Notes: a model not told the origin generated them from the letters alone. Shown: positions 29,202-39,557, numbered from the stretch's first letter. The stretch: 64,000 nucleotides of DNA from Sphingobacterium athyrii (GCF_003071065.1 NZ_QCXX01000001.1:558001-622000); one strand, 5' to 3'. Made by a program: numbers and translations.

Positions 29202-29903
29202 ATGAATATAGATAAAAACGAATTCAGAAAATATGCAGTAAAGCATCACCGCATTGGAAGTCAACATGTTGACAGTTTTATTGCCCGTACAGAGACTAGC
29301 ATTCCGACAAATCTGACGCCATACATCGTTGAGGAGCGTCAATTGAACGTTGCACAGATGGATGTGTTTTCACGTTTAATGATGGATCGTATTATATTTT
29401 TAGGAAGCGGTATAGATGACCAGGTCGCAAATATTATTCAGGCACAATTGTTGTTTTTACAGTCCACTGATGCACAGCGTGACATCCAGATCTACATCAA
29501 TTCACCGGGTGGAAGTGTTTACGCAGGTTTGGGTATCTACGATACCATGCAGTACATCACACCGGACGTAGCGACAATCTGTACTGGTATTGCAGCATCT
29601 ATGGGCGCTGTCCTACTTGTAGCCGGAGCAAAAGGAAAACGTGCTGCTTTACGTCACTCACGTGTAATGATTCACCAACCATCTGGCGGCGCGCAGGGAG
29701 TTGCCGCAGATATGGAGATCAATTTACGTGAAATGTTAAAATTAAAGGAAGAATTATATACCATTATTTCAGAACACTCCGGACAAACCTATGAGTGGGT
29801 GGAAAAATCTTCTGATCGTGACTACTGGATGAGAGCCAACGAGGCCAAAGAATTTGGTATGATTGATGAGATTTTACTTCCTAAGAAGGAGATTATTAAA
29901 TAA
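29202..29903 (+). CDS. clpP: ATP-dependent Clp protease proteolytic subunit
   Basis: The 233-residue protein is ClpP, the serine peptidase barrel that degrades unfolded and tagged proteins delivered by Clp ATPases. The nucleophile Ser lies in [11 protein letters not shown], the His in [14 protein letters not shown], and the catalytic Asp in the SSDRDYWM region. [19 protein letters not shown] is the conserved handle region. The N terminus is about 30 residues longer than in E. coli, usual for Bacteroidota. clpX follows after 2 bp, so the two are co-transcribed. Confidence 0.97.
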   Translation: MNIDKNEFRKYAVKHHRIGSQHVDSFIARTETSIPTNLTPYIVEERQLNVAQMDVFSRLMMDRIIFLGSGIDDQVANIIQAQLLFLQSTDAQRDIQIYINSPGGSVYAGLGIYDTMQYITPDVATICTGIAASMGAVLLVAGAKGKRAALRHSRVMIHQPSGGAQGVAADMEINLREMLKLKEELYTIISEHSGQTYEWVEKSSDRDYWMRANEAKEFGMIDEILLPKKEIIK

Positions 29904-29905
29904 CG

Positions 29906-31156
29906 ATGGCGAAGAATAACGATAGAGACATTCATTGTTCGTTTTGTGGAATAAGCAAAAATGAAGCTCAGATGCTCATTGCTGGAAATGGAGCACACAT
30001 CTGTGACAGATGTATCCAACAGGCAGGAGAGATTCTGGCAGAAGAATTAAAACAACGAAAAAGCAAGACATTACAGACCGCTTTAAAATTAATACGTCCC
30101 CAAGAGATCAAAACTCACCTGGATCAGTATGTGATCGGTCAAGATGACGCAAAGAAAGTAATTTCAGTAGCTGTTTATAATCACTATAAACGTCTGAACC
30201 AAAAAGTGGATAAAGATGAAATTGAAATTGAAAAATCCAATTTGATTATCGTTGGTGAGACGGGTACAGGTAAAACATTATTGGCAAAGACCGTTGCCAA
30301 AATATTGAACGTACCTTTCTGTATCGTTGATGCCACTGTACTAACTGAAGCGGGATACGTAGGAGAAGACGTGGAAAGTATTTTGACGCGCTTGCTTCAG
30401 GCCGCCGATTATGATGTTGCATCAGCAGAACGTGGTATCATCTATATCGATGAAATTGATAAAATCGCACGTAAGAGCGATAACCCCTCCATCACAAGAG
30501 ATGTCTCAGGTGAAGGGGTACAACAGGCATTGTTAAAGATTTTAGAAGGTACGGTTGTCAATGTTCCACCGCAAGGCGGACGTAAACATCCAGACCAAAA
30601 GATGATCGCTGTCAATACCAGCAACATTCTATTTATCTGTGGTGGTGCATTCGACGGAATCCAAAAGAAAATTGCAAACCGTCTGCGTACACAAACTGTA
30701 GGTTATAAGATGAATGAAGATGAAGAGGAAATCGACTTGAACAATCTTTACAAGTATATTACACCTCAAGACCTCAAAAACTTTGGATTGATCCCTGAGT
30801 TGATCGGGCGTCTTCCAGTGTTGACTTACTTAAATCCATTGGATAAGGAAACCTTGTTGAGTATTTTAACAGATCCAAAAAATGCTTTGGTCAAACAATA
30901 CAAAAAGTTATTTGAGTACGAAGGTGTTGAACTGAAATTTGATCCCGAAGTATATACTTTTATTGTAGATAAAGCGGATGAATTTAAACTTGGGGCCCGG
31001 GGGCTGCGAAGTATCTGCGAAGCGATCATGCTGGATGCCATGTTTGAAATGCCATCAACGAAAGAACAAACGGGACAGAAAAGTTTGGAAATCAGCTTGG
31101 ACTATGCAAAGAAGAAATTCGAAAAATCCGATCTGAAAAAGCTTAAAGTCGCTTAA
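29906..31156 (+). CDS. clpX: ATP-dependent Clp protease ATP-binding subunit ClpX
   Basis: The 416-residue protein has an N-terminal zinc-binding domain (CSFCGISK and CDRCI, four Cys) for substrate and adaptor recognition. The AAA+ module follows, with Walker [10 protein letters not shown] near residue 115, Walker [11 protein letters not shown] near 180 and sensor/arginine motifs, including [14 protein letters not shown] near 365. It unfolds substrates and feeds them into ClpP, encoded 2 bp upstream. A strong terminator begins 4 bp after its stop codon. Confidence 0.97.
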   Translation: MAKNNDRDIHCSFCGISKNEAQMLIAGNGAHICDRCIQQAGEILAEELKQRKSKTLQTALKLIRPQEIKTHLDQYVIGQDDAKKVISVAVYNHYKRLNQKVDKDEIEIEKSNLIIVGETGTGKTLLAKTVAKILNVPFCIVDATVLTEAGYVGEDVESILTRLLQAADYDVASAERGIIYIDEIDKIARKSDNPSITRDVSGEGVQQALLKILEGTVVNVPPQGGRKHPDQKMIAVNTSNILFICGGAFDGIQKKIANRLRTQTVGYKMNEDEEEIDLNNLYKYITPQDLKNFGLIPELIGRLPVLTYLNPLDKETLLSILTDPKNALVKQYKKLFEYEGVELKFDPEVYTFIVDKADEFKLGARGLRSICEAIMLDAMFEMPSTKEQTGQKSLEISLDYAKKKFEKSDLKKLKVA

Positions 31157-31160
31157 AAAG

Positions 31161-31190
31161 AATCCCGTTCGCTGAACGGGATTTTTTTTT
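31161..31190 (+). terminator. Terminator of clpPX
   Basis: A perfect 10-bp stem, AATCCCGTTC (31161-31170) and GAACGGGATT (31174-31183), has a GCT loop and is followed by a run of T to 31190. Confidence 0.95.
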
Positions 31191-31374
31191 AACTAGTTAA
31201 CCTCGTCACTGAATTTAATAACGCCCCTATCCTTAGTGAAATCCGTGAATAAAAAGCGCTTAAAACAAGCCAAAGCATCATAATAAAAAGAATTAAAAAT
31301 CTTATATTACAATAATAACATAGCCATAACGGAATGTTGATAGACAGATAAGAGATTCGTGAAATTAAAATTTA

Positions 31375-32205
31375 ATGACTATGACAAAGAAAAGTACAAA
31401 AAATACAGTAAATAGCCCAATAACGCCAGGTTTAAAAACCAAAGAGGAAATCGTAAACAACTGGCTTCCGCGTTATACCGGAAGACCGTTGGAAGAGTTT
31501 GGAGAATATATCCTATTGACAAATTTTTCAAAATATATCCACCTGTTTTCGGAAATGCATGACAATGCTCCGATCTATGGCGAGGACAAACCCATGCAAT
31601 CCGTCACTGCTGGAGGTATTACCATTATCAATTTTGGAATGGGTAGTCCGATGGCAGCAACAGTTATGGATCTTTTATCTGCAATCAGCCCTAAGGCAGT
31701 CCTATTTCTGGGCAAAACCGGTGGGATTAAGAAAAAGATTCCGATAGGCGAGCTGATATTACCAATCGCTGCTATCCGTGGTGAAGGAACATCGAATGAT
31801 TACTTTCCGCCTGAGGTACCTTCATTACCCGCGTTTGCCATGCAAAAAGCGATATCCACGACAATCCGTGATCATCAACGCGATTATTGGACAGGAACCG
31901 TATACACCACCAATAGACGCGTCTGGGAGCATGACAAAGCGTTCAAAAAATACCTGAAGTCTATCCGTGTCATGTGCGTCGATATGGAAACAGCAACCAT
32001 ATTCAGTGTCGGTTTTGCCAACAAAATTCCAACAGGCGCTTTACTGTTGGTTTCTGACCAGCCGATGGTTCCGGAAGGAGTCAAAACATCTGTCAGCGAC
32101 GTCACGGTCACAGCTAAGTATGTCGAGGCACATATCAGTATAGGTATTGACGCCCTGAAACAGCTTATTAATAACGGACTGACTGTGAAACACCTTAAAT
32201 TTTAA
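31375..32205 (+). CDS. amn: AMP nucleosidase (short Bacteroidota form)
   Basis: The 276-residue protein belongs to the nucleoside phosphorylase fold. It matches AMP nucleosidase, which splits AMP into adenine and ribose 5-phosphate. Supporting segments are FGMGSPMAATVMDLL, VLFLGKTGGIKKKIPIGEL (phosphate/ribose site) and the catalytic-site region VMCVDMETATIFSVGF near residue 200, followed by LLVSDQPM with the conserved Asp. It lacks the regulatory N-terminal half of the E. coli enzyme (484 residues), as usual for this lineage. The gene is monocistronic. Uridine phosphorylase-like activity is the main alternative. Confidence 0.87.
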   Translation: MTMTKKSTKNTVNSPITPGLKTKEEIVNNWLPRYTGRPLEEFGEYILLTNFSKYIHLFSEMHDNAPIYGEDKPMQSVTAGGITIINFGMGSPMAATVMDLLSAISPKAVLFLGKTGGIKKKIPIGELILPIAAIRGEGTSNDYFPPEVPSLPAFAMQKAISTTIRDHQRDYWTGTVYTTNRRVWEHDKAFKKYLKSIRVMCVDMETATIFSVGFANKIPTGALLLVSDQPMVPEGVKTSVSDVTVTAKYVEAHISIGIDALKQLINNGLTVKHLKF

Positions 32206-32610
32206 GCGTTTCATTATAAAGAAAAAGGACTGCAAATAGATTCTCCCAAAGGATAAGGAGTTCGGTCTCCAAAAACATCCTGAAAATCGGAAAAGACTAA
32301 ACATTGACGATTAAAATAATGAGCTCGATATCGGGCTCATTCCTCGATCCCCTGCTGTCAAAGTCGAATGATCAGTAGCAAGATCAATTTACCGCTCGCA
32401 ATATAATAATTATGCCGCCGACCAATACGCGCTGAAAAACAGCAACTTAAAACGAATAAATACCCTACTTGATTATTAACTGATCTGTTATTAACTATAA
32501 ATTGAAACGTTAACAAATGTTAATTTGCACAATAATTAAACTATTTGGCGTTATAACTTGTAATAGTAATATTACAAATAGCACATATATCATAAATTTA
32601 ATCAAGCATT
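32206..32610. other. Long leader region of RND operon 2 with two inverted repeats
   Basis: No gene is seen in these 405 bp. A 10-bp stem with ATAT loop (AATGAGCTCG at 32318-32327, CGGGCTCATT at 32332-32341, one wobble) lies 112 bp after the AMP nucleosidase gene and may end its transcript, although no T-tract follows. Nearer the RND genes, TTGTAAT (32558-32564) and ATTACAA (32571-32577) form an interrupted palindrome 34 bp before the GTG start, a possible operator. No perfect TAnnTTTG box was found. Confidence 0.4.
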
Positions 32611-33774
32611 GTGAAGAAAAAAACATTATCTATTTTCAGCGTCTCCTTATTGATTTGTTCAGTCTTAACCACCCAGGTAAGTTGTTCTTCAAGTTCTTCC
32701 AAAGAAAATAATACCAAAGAAAAGCCTGTAGCCCTACCAGTTTATACTGTTGTCAAGTCAGATGCTACCACAATCAAGGATTATTTAGGTACCATTGAAG
32801 GAAAAGTGAATGTTGAAGTGAGACCCCAGGTTGAAGGCTTACTACAGGAAATCTATGTTGACGAAGGTTCTTTTGTGCAAAAAGGACAAAAGCTATTCAA
32901 AGTAGACCCTTCTACTTATCAAGAAAACCTAAACAATATGGTAGCAACGGAGCAGGTTGCACGGGCTAAACTTAAAAATGCGCAACTCGAAGTGGACCGT
33001 TTGAAACCATTGGTTCAAAATGATGTCATTTCAGATGTAAAGCTGGCCTCCGCCAAATCTGACTATCAGGTCGCTAAGGCCACCCTGGATCAGGCCATTG
33101 CTGCTGTACGTTCGGCACAGATCAGCAAAGACTTTACCATTATCACCGCACCTGTAAGCGGTTATATCGGACGTATTCCAAAACGTATCGGTAATTTGGT
33201 TTCCAAAGGTGACAAGGAACCCCTCACCTACCTTTCCGATATCCAGGAAGTCTATGTTTATTTCTCCATGAATGAATCCGACTTCCTATACTTTTCAAAG
33301 GCACAGGCAAAAAAAGACAGCATTGAAGGTAAGAAATACAACCAAAACCAAAAACTGGTATTTCCCCAGGTTACACTCGTTCTCGCTGATGGCGAAGAAT
33401 ACCCTATCAAAGGAGTTGTTGACGCTGTCAATGGACAGATCAACAGAACCACAGGTGCAATCTCTTTACGTGCGACTTTTCAAAACCGGGATAATATCCT
33501 ACGTTCGGGAAGCAGCGGTACATTAAAAATTGCCGAAGTAAAAAAAGATGTACTCCAGATCCCGCAGATTGCGATTAATGAATTGCAGGATAAAACCTTT
33601 GTTTACATATTGGATCAAAATAATAAAGCGCAACGCCGCAATATCCAGCTTTCCGGTAAAAGTAAGGGCAATTACATTGTGTACTCCGGTCTCAAGGAAA
33701 ACGACCGTGTCATTACCAGCGGATTTGACAAACTAACAGATGGCTCAACTGTAGCCCCTATTCCACAAAAATAA
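32611..33774 (+). CDS. RND efflux periplasmic adaptor, copy 2
   Basis: The 387-residue lipoprotein starts with GTG at 32611, chosen because the signal peptide (SIFSVSLLICSVLTTQVSC, lipidated Cys25) is complete only from there. The fold order is the same as in the copy at 711: lipoyl half LLQEIYVDEGSFVQKGQK, helical hairpin, second lipoyl half ITAPVSGYIGRIPKRIG, then barrel domains. It is clearly paralogous to copy 1. It is the first gene of a second complete RND operon; no regulator gene adjoins it. Confidence 0.93.
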   Translation: MKKKTLSIFSVSLLICSVLTTQVSCSSSSSKENNTKEKPVALPVYTVVKSDATTIKDYLGTIEGKVNVEVRPQVEGLLQEIYVDEGSFVQKGQKLFKVDPSTYQENLNNMVATEQVARAKLKNAQLEVDRLKPLVQNDVISDVKLASAKSDYQVAKATLDQAIAAVRSAQISKDFTIITAPVSGYIGRIPKRIGNLVSKGDKEPLTYLSDIQEVYVYFSMNESDFLYFSKAQAKKDSIEGKKYNQNQKLVFPQVTLVLADGEEYPIKGVVDAVNGQINRTTGAISLRATFQNRDNILRSGSSGTLKIAEVKKDVLQIPQIAINELQDKTFVYILDQNNKAQRRNIQLSGKSKGNYIVYSGLKENDRVITSGFDKLTDGSTVAPIPQK

Positions 33775-33847
33775 TTAGCGCACGTTTTTACGTATTTACG
33801 GCAATCCTTTTTCAGGTCTGCCTGAGGTATGTCTAAAATTTTTATAT

Positions 33848-36800
33848 ATGTTAAAAACCTTTATAAATAGACCTGTCTTAGCGACAGTCATTTCTATTAT
33901 TTTAGTCATATTGGGCTTGGTGGGATTAAAATTGCTTCCTGTCTCCCGATTTCCCGAAATCGCACCACCGAGTGTCCTTGTATCACTGAGTTATCCCGGT
34001 GCCAATGCGGAGACCGTGGCAAAAAGTGTACTGCTTCCCATCGAAGAGGCCATTAATGGTGTCGAAGATATGACCTATATTAAATCGTCTGCCTCAAATT
34101 CAGGTTCGGGAAGCGTTTCTGTCTATTTTAAGACCGGCACAAATCCGGACATTGCCTCGGTCAATGTGCAGACCCGTATCTCAAAGGCCATCAGTTCTAT
34201 TCCTGCTGAAGTAAACGAGGCCGGAATTACCGTTATGCCACGTCAGACGGGAGTCATCATGACCATCAACCTTTATTCAGATCATCAGGATAAAGCCTAT
34301 GACGAGACCTTTCTGCAGGCCTACGCGCAGATCAACCTGATGCGGCCCCTATTACGTGTAGACGGTGTCGCACAGGTATCCCGGCTCGGTGCAAGGGATT
34401 ATGCCATGCGACTCTGGCTGAATCCTGAAAAACTGGCCCTTTATAATCTGGTTCCTCAGGACATTATGAATGCCATCAAAGATCAAAACTTTGAGATTGC
34501 CCCAGGGAAATTTGGGGAGACTTCCGACGAGGCATTTGAAACCGTCATTCGGCATAAAGGACGTTTTACAACACCCGAAGAATTTCAAAGCATCGTCATC
34601 AAGACAAACAACGACGGGTCGGTCCTCTATCTCAAGGACGTAGCGCGGGTAGAATTTGGTGCCACCAATCTCAGTAGCGACAATAAGGTAAACGGTCACC
34701 CCGGACTAACGCTCAATCTGACCCAAACCAGTGGCTCCAATGCCCACGATATCGACATAGCCGTTCGAAAAGTGCTCGAAGAACAAGCCAAGACATTCCC
34801 AAAAGGATTACATTATGAGGTGACTTATTCCGTGCGTGACCAGATTGATGAATCCATCAATCAGGTTGAACATACCCTCTTTGAAGCCTTTATTCTGGTT
34901 TTTATCATTGTTTTTATATTCTTACAAGATTTTAGATCCACCTTAATTCCGGCAATTGCCATACCTGTCTCTTTGATCGGTACCTTCTTTTTCCTGCAGC
35001 TCTTTGGTTTCTCGCTCAATGTATTGACGATGTTTGCCTTGGTGCTGGCTATCGGTATTGTCGTGGATGATGCAATCGTTGTTGTGGAAGCTATCCATGA
35101 GAAGATGCACAGTACGGGATTAAAACCCAAAGCTGCAACATTGTCGACCATGTCAGAAATTACGGGTGCAATCCTCTCGATTACTATGGTCATGGCGGCG
35201 GTATTTTTGCCGGTCGGTTTTATGGAAGGGCCTGCGGGTATCTTTTACCGGCAATTTGCGTACACGCTGGCAACAGCGATCTTGATTTCGGCACTGAATG
35301 CCCTGACATTGAGTCCTGCTTTATGCGCGCTATTACTTAAGGCACCAAAGCATCAAAAAGAAGACGAGCAAAAATCAAGAATCAACCAGTTCAAAGATCG
35401 TTTCTTTAAGGCATTCAATACGTCTTTTGATCGCCTGACGGCCCGATACGTAACCATTGTACAGTTGTTGATCAATCATAAAAAAATAGCCTGGATAGGC
35501 CTAATATTGATTACTGCGATCGGTGTCATTTTGATGATCAGAACGCCGAAGAGTTTTATCCCAACCGAAGATGACGGTTTTATCACCTATAACATCGCAC
35601 TGCCTCCAGGGGCTTCATTAAGCCGCACGACAGAAGTACTCCGTCGTGCTGATAGTCTACTGAAAAAGAGAAAAGATATCGAAGGCATGACGACAGTATC
35701 TGGCTTCAATGCACTGGACGGTAGTTCAAGTCCTGCCTTTGCTGCAGGTTACATTACCCTTAAACCGCATGCCAAACGCAAGCACATTAAAAATATCAAT
35801 GCTTTTATGGACACCATAAGAAACGACCTGGCACAGATAAATGAGGCTACATTTACAGTATTCCCGAGACCAACAGTACAAGGATTTGGTGATTTTGCGG
35901 GTATTGAAATGGTTCTTCAGGACCGTATGGGTGGAGACGTCAGGGATTTTAACACTATTGCCGATACTTTTATCAGCCAGCTGAATACCCGTCCTGAAAT
36001 CCGTAGTGCCTACACCAGTTTTAAATCCAATTTCCCACAATACGAGGTAAACATTGATGCCGTAAAAGCGAAATCACTCGGTGTTGAAATCAAAGATCTG
36101 ATGTCTACGATCCGTTCCTACTTTGCGCGTGTACAGGCCAGTGACTTCAATCGCTTTGGCCGGCAATACCGTGTATACGTGCAGTCCGATTTTGATTTCC
36201 GGAAAGATCCGGAGTCTTTCAATTCAATTTTCGTACGGAACAACAAGGGCGAGATGGTACCCATCAATACCATTTTGACATTAGAAAAAACCGTCGGTCC
36301 TGAAACCATTACCCGTTACAATCTATACAACGCCATTGCGGTCAATATCACACCGGCCGAGGGCTACAGTACCGACGATGCCATGCAGGCCATCCAAAAG
36401 CTGGCGGACGAAAAGTTACCCGGAAATTATGGCTTTGAATGGACGGGAATGAGTTACGAAGAGAGCCAATCGGGATCTCAGACCATTCTGATCTTTGTTT
36501 TGAGTATCTTATTTGTTTACTTTTTGCTTTCGGCACAGTATGAAAGTTATATCCTACCCTGGGCGGTTTTGCTGTCCATACCTGTTGGCCTGATCGGTGT
36601 TTTTTCAGTGATCAATCTTGTCGGCTTACAGAATAACATCTATGTACAGGTTGGTTTGATCATGCTGATCGGTCTGCTGGCTAAAAACGCAATCCTCATT
36701 GTTGAATTTGCCGTTCAGGAACGCAAAAATGGGAAAAGTATCGTGGAAGCAGCGATCAGTGGGTCAAAACTGCGGTTGAGACCGATCCTGATGACCAGTC

Positions 36801-37003
36801 TCGCGTTTGTGGCGGGTCTGGTTCCCCTGATGTGGACGGTTGGCCCATCGGCCATAGGTAATCACTCCATTAGCTTCAGCGCTGCGGGAGGGATGTTATT
36901 AGGTGTTGCCTTCGGCATCTTTATTATTCCGGTACTGTTTGTTGTTTTCAAAGGTCTGGATGAAAAATTACAGGATAAACTCGCTAAAGAAGAAGAAGAA
37001 TGA
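33848..37003 (+). CDS. RND-family (HAE1/AcrB-like) efflux permease, copy 2
   Basis: The pump has 1051 residues with the same topology as copy 1 at 1857. TM1 reads FINRPVLATVISIILVILG, TM4 holds the proton-relay pair in GIVVDDAIVVVEA, and the late block QVGLIMLIGLLAKNAILIVE is present. The periplasmic loops differ clearly from copy 1, so the two systems probably have different substrates. Its last 4 bp overlap the start of the outer-membrane factor gene (ATGA), giving coupled translation. Confidence 0.96.
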   Translation: MLKTFINRPVLATVISIILVILGLVGLKLLPVSRFPEIAPPSVLVSLSYPGANAETVAKSVLLPIEEAINGVEDMTYIKSSASNSGSGSVSVYFKTGTNPDIASVNVQTRISKAISSIPAEVNEAGITVMPRQTGVIMTINLYSDHQDKAYDETFLQAYAQINLMRPLLRVDGVAQVSRLGARDYAMRLWLNPEKLALYNLVPQDIMNAIKDQNFEIAPGKFGETSDEAFETVIRHKGRFTTPEEFQSIVIKTNNDGSVLYLKDVARVEFGATNLSSDNKVNGHPGLTLNLTQTSGSNAHDIDIAVRKVLEEQAKTFPKGLHYEVTYSVRDQIDESINQVEHTLFEAFILVFIIVFIFLQDFRSTLIPAIAIPVSLIGTFFFLQLFGFSLNVLTMFALVLAIGIVVDDAIVVVEAIHEKMHSTGLKPKAATLSTMSEITGAILSITMVMAAVFLPVGFMEGPAGIFYRQFAYTLATAILISALNALTLSPALCALLLKAPKHQKEDEQKSRINQFKDRFFKAFNTSFDRLTARYVTIVQLLINHKKIAWIGLILITAIGVILMIRTPKSFIPTEDDGFITYNIALPPGASLSRTTEVLRRADSLLKKRKDIEGMTTVSGFNALDGSSSPAFAAGYITLKPHAKRKHIKNINAFMDTIRNDLAQINEATFTVFPRPTVQGFGDFAGIEMVLQDRMGGDVRDFNTIADTFISQLNTRPEIRSAYTSFKSNFPQYEVNIDAVKAKSLGVEIKDLMSTIRSYFARVQASDFNRFGRQYRVYVQSDFDFRKDPESFNSIFVRNNKGEMVPINTILTLEKTVGPETITRYNLYNAIAVNITPAEGYSTDDAMQAIQKLADEKLPGNYGFEWTGMSYEESQSGSQTILIFVLSILFVYFLLSAQYESYILPWAVLLSIPVGLIGVFSVINLVGLQNNIYVQVGLIMLIGLLAKNAILIVEFAVQERKNGKSIVEAAISGSKLRLRPILMTSLAFVAGLVPLMWTVGPSAIGNHSISFSAAGGMLLGVAFGIFIIPVLFVVFKGLDEKLQDKLAKEEEE

Positions 37004-38466
37004 AGAACATAAAAAAATACATTTCAGCGCTATGTCTAGCTACGGGGCTACTGATTTCGATGAATGCCTGTAAAATCGGTAAAGATTATGTTCAGCCCAA
37101 ATTAAAACTACCAAGTACCTTCCGTGGCGATACATTGGATTTTTTTGGAGATACCTCAAGTATGGGGCTGATCCATTGGAAAACCTTCTTTCATGATCCC
37201 ACGCTCAAGATGCTGATCGATTCAGCACTTGCCAACAATTTTGAAATGAAAACAGCACTGCTGAATCTGCAGATCTCCAACAGAGTTCTGGCACAGAATA
37301 AATCAAATTATTTACCAAGTGTAAGTGCCACCCTAGCCAATGGAAGCCGTACCTGGCGATCGAAAGATTTTGGAAGCGGCCCCCTCACAAAGTATTATGA
37401 CCGCAAAGGTGAAAAAGCGCCCGAAAATATGTTTGTCTATCAATCCCAGTTTGGTTCTGACATCAGTTTCAGCTGGGAAATAGATATCTGGAAAAAGATC
37501 AGCAGCAAACAAGAGCAGCTTTTAGCCGAGTATCTGGATACACAAGAAGCCAAAAATGCGATTCAGACCAATATCATTACCTCTGTCGCCAAAGGCTATT
37601 TCAACCTGCTGATGTTAGATGCCAAGATTGAAGTAGCCAAACGTAATGTTCAGCTGAATGACAGCACATTGCGCATGATCAAGCTTCAATACACCGCCGG
37701 AGAGATCACTGCACTGGCCATTCAGCAAACAGAATCTCAGCGTCTGCTAGCAGCCTCACTGGTACCAGAATTGGAAAAGCAGATTGTTATTCAGGAGAAT
37801 GCCCTTCAGACATTAACGGGAAAACTCCCCGACAGCATCAAGCGCGGGACTTCATACGAACATCTCTTTGCCGAAAGCAAAGAGATATCCTTAGGTTCAC
37901 CCGTCGAAATTATACGAAATCGGCCAGATATCCGCTCCTCTGAGTTTCAACTGATGGCCGCCAATGCGAACGCCAATATTCAGCAGGCCATGCGCTACCC
38001 TTCGTTCAATATAGGCGGTGTGCTCGGTGTAAATGCGATGCTTCCCCGAAACTGGTTCAATATTCCCGGAGCCCTATTAGGTGGCATCACCGGCAATCTG
38101 ACCACACCTATATTCAAGAATAAAACATTAAAAACACAACATGAAGTTGCGAAACTGGAACGGGATAAAGCCGAAATCCAGCTTCAACAGAAAGTGGTTG
38201 AAGCCGTTGCCGAAGTCTCCAATGCTGTAGTAACAGTAGACAAACAGCGGGAACAGCTTGAACTGGCAAGAAAAAGAGTGGACAATGCACATCTTGCGGT
38301 AAAAAATGCAAACTTGCTCTTCAAAAGCGGATATGCAACGTACCTGGAAGTCATCACCGCCCAAAGCAATGCCTTGGATAGTGACTTAGATCTCGTCGAA
38401 TTGCGCCAGCAACATCTGGATGGATTCTTAGATCTCTACCGATCTTTAGGAGGTGGTTGGAGATAA
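37000..38466 (+). CDS. TolC/NodT-type outer-membrane efflux lipoprotein, copy 2
   Basis: The 488-residue protein has a lipoprotein signal (SMNAC, lipidated Cys24) and the two-repeat outer-membrane efflux fold. SDISFSWEIDIWKKISSKQE near residue 150, EIIRNRPDIRSSE near 305 and the C-terminal FKSGYATYLEVITAQSNALD match the family and copy 1. The start codon overlaps the pump stop. It completes RND system 2. The gene is followed 25 bp later by an unrelated small gene in the same direction. Confidence 0.95.
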   Translation: MKNIKKYISALCLATGLLISMNACKIGKDYVQPKLKLPSTFRGDTLDFFGDTSSMGLIHWKTFFHDPTLKMLIDSALANNFEMKTALLNLQISNRVLAQNKSNYLPSVSATLANGSRTWRSKDFGSGPLTKYYDRKGEKAPENMFVYQSQFGSDISFSWEIDIWKKISSKQEQLLAEYLDTQEAKNAIQTNIITSVAKGYFNLLMLDAKIEVAKRNVQLNDSTLRMIKLQYTAGEITALAIQQTESQRLLAASLVPELEKQIVIQENALQTLTGKLPDSIKRGTSYEHLFAESKEISLGSPVEIIRNRPDIRSSEFQLMAANANANIQQAMRYPSFNIGGVLGVNAMLPRNWFNIPGALLGGITGNLTTPIFKNKTLKTQHEVAKLERDKAEIQLQQKVVEAVAEVSNAVVTVDKQREQLELARKRVDNAHLAVKNANLLFKSGYATYLEVITAQSNALDSDLDLVELRQQHLDGFLDLYRSLGGGWR

Positions 38467-38491
38467 TGATTTAAAACTCTATTTTTGTCTT

Positions 38492-38704
38492 ATGACACCA
38501 GAGGAATTACAAGAATATTTTCAGTCACGGGACTTGCCCAAATCACTGGAGATACAACAAGATATGCAAGTATTTGATGTGGAGCGATTTATCAGCACAA
38601 GTTTTATCCATGTTGGATTATGGAAAAAAGACCTGAACAAATGCCCTTCATGGGTCAGGCTCTTAAAGTTTAAAGAAGCATTGGAAAATAGCGAAAAAGC
38701 CTAA
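38492..38704 (+). CDS. Small DUF6965-like protein
   Basis: From the ATG at 38492 the product has 70 residues; an in-frame ATG at 38453 would overlap the efflux gene and is less likely. The MTPEELQEYFQSRDLPKSLE start and the WVRLLKFKEALENSE end resemble the small Bacteroidota family DUF6965, from memory only. It is soluble, without a signal peptide or known catalytic motif. It could be read through from the RND operon and is followed directly by a terminator. Confidence 0.65.
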   Translation: MTPEELQEYFQSRDLPKSLEIQQDMQVFDVERFISTSFIHVGLWKKDLNKCPSWVRLLKFKEALENSEKA

Positions 38705-38732
38705 CAAATGTTAGGCTTTTTATTTTTTTAGC
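38694..38732. terminator. Bidirectional terminator
   Basis: AAAAGCCTAACA (38695-38706) and TGTTAGGCTTTT (38709-38720) form a 12-bp inverted repeat with T-tracts on both strands. It serves the small gene on the plus strand and the receiver gene on the minus strand. Confidence 0.9.
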
Positions 38733-39096
38733 TAAGTTGCTTCAACAATACGGACATCTCCTCCTTCGAAAAGATCTGCTCCGCTCCTCCCGCCAGCATT
38801 TCAAGGCGTTCACGCTCATCACTACTCGAGGTCAGACCAAAAATACGAATGGCGGGAAACTTATCCCTGACTATCTTCGCGGTTTCAATGCCATTTAAGA
38901 TCGGCATGTGCAGATCCAATATACATACCTCAGGGAGTGCGTTGTTATGTTCAGTCAAATAGTCGATCAGATCTCTACCATTAGCAGCGCAATAAATTAT
39001 TTCCAATGAATGGGATTGGGCCATTGCCTTCATCATGACATGATGGATCATCGCATCATCTGCGTAGACAATCTTACATTTGCTTTTGGTATCCAT
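38728..39096 (-). CDS. Stand-alone response-regulator receiver protein
   Basis: The 122-residue product is a single receiver domain: acidic pair Asp13-Asp14 (VYADDAMIHH), phosphoacceptor Asp61 in ILDLHMP, the Thr/Ser switch in IFGLTSSSD and Lys in QIFSKEE near residue 110. No DNA-binding or enzymatic output domain follows; the frame ends at the usual receiver end. It may act as a phosphate sink, an adaptor, or a CheY-like signalling protein. The N-terminal half resembles receivers of NarL-type regulators, so loss of a C-terminal HTH is an alternative. No kinase gene is adjacent. Confidence 0.88.
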   Translation of the reverse strand: MDTKSKCKIVYADDAMIHHVMMKAMAQSHSLEIIYCAANGRDLIDYLTEHNNALPEVCILDLHMPILNGIETAKIVRDKFPAIRIFGLTSSSDERERLEMLAGGAEQIFSKEEMSVLLKQLS

Positions 39097-39353
39097 TCGA
39101 AAAAGATCTCATTCAACTAATTAATATAATAAAATTCTATAAATATGTGATAAAAATAAAAAATTTGATAAGAAGTTAGCAAAAATTATGTTAATATGCA
39201 AATCTTATTAAAAAAAATGCACAACAGCTCTTCCGTTAAATTCAGTTAGTTCGAATAATAAGAACATCATTAGGTAGTAAAATATTGCTTAGACAATAAG
39301 TCTAACTCATTTGGATCAGTCGAAGGATTTAATTTAACGACAACATGATATCA

Positions 39354-39554
39354 TTAAAAATCCGCTATAATTTCAGCCACTCGCCCCACCTGGCCATCCG
39401 TCAGTCTTACTTTTATCCCTCTTGAATGATAAGATGAGGATGTCAGTAAATCCTTTACAATGCCTTCTGTGAGATTACCGCTACGTTGGTCCTTTTTCAA
39501 AATAATATTGACCAACATTCCTGGTTTTACGTCCGCTCTATTTCTTCCGTCCAT
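39354..39554 (-). CDS. YwbE-family protein
   Basis: The 66-residue product from the ATG at 39554 matches the YwbE family (DUF2196): GRNRADVKPGMLVNIILKKD at the start and GIKVRLTDGQVGRVAEII at the end, a small beta-barrel like fold. Its function is unknown; an RNA- or ribosome-linked role has been guessed for KOW-like folds. A perfect promoter box lies three bases before the ATG, so the mRNA may lack a leader. Confidence 0.85.
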   Translation of the reverse strand: MDGRNRADVKPGMLVNIILKKDQRSGNLTEGIVKDLLTSSSYHSRGIKVRLTDGQVGRVAEIIADF

Positions 39555-39557
39555 GGT

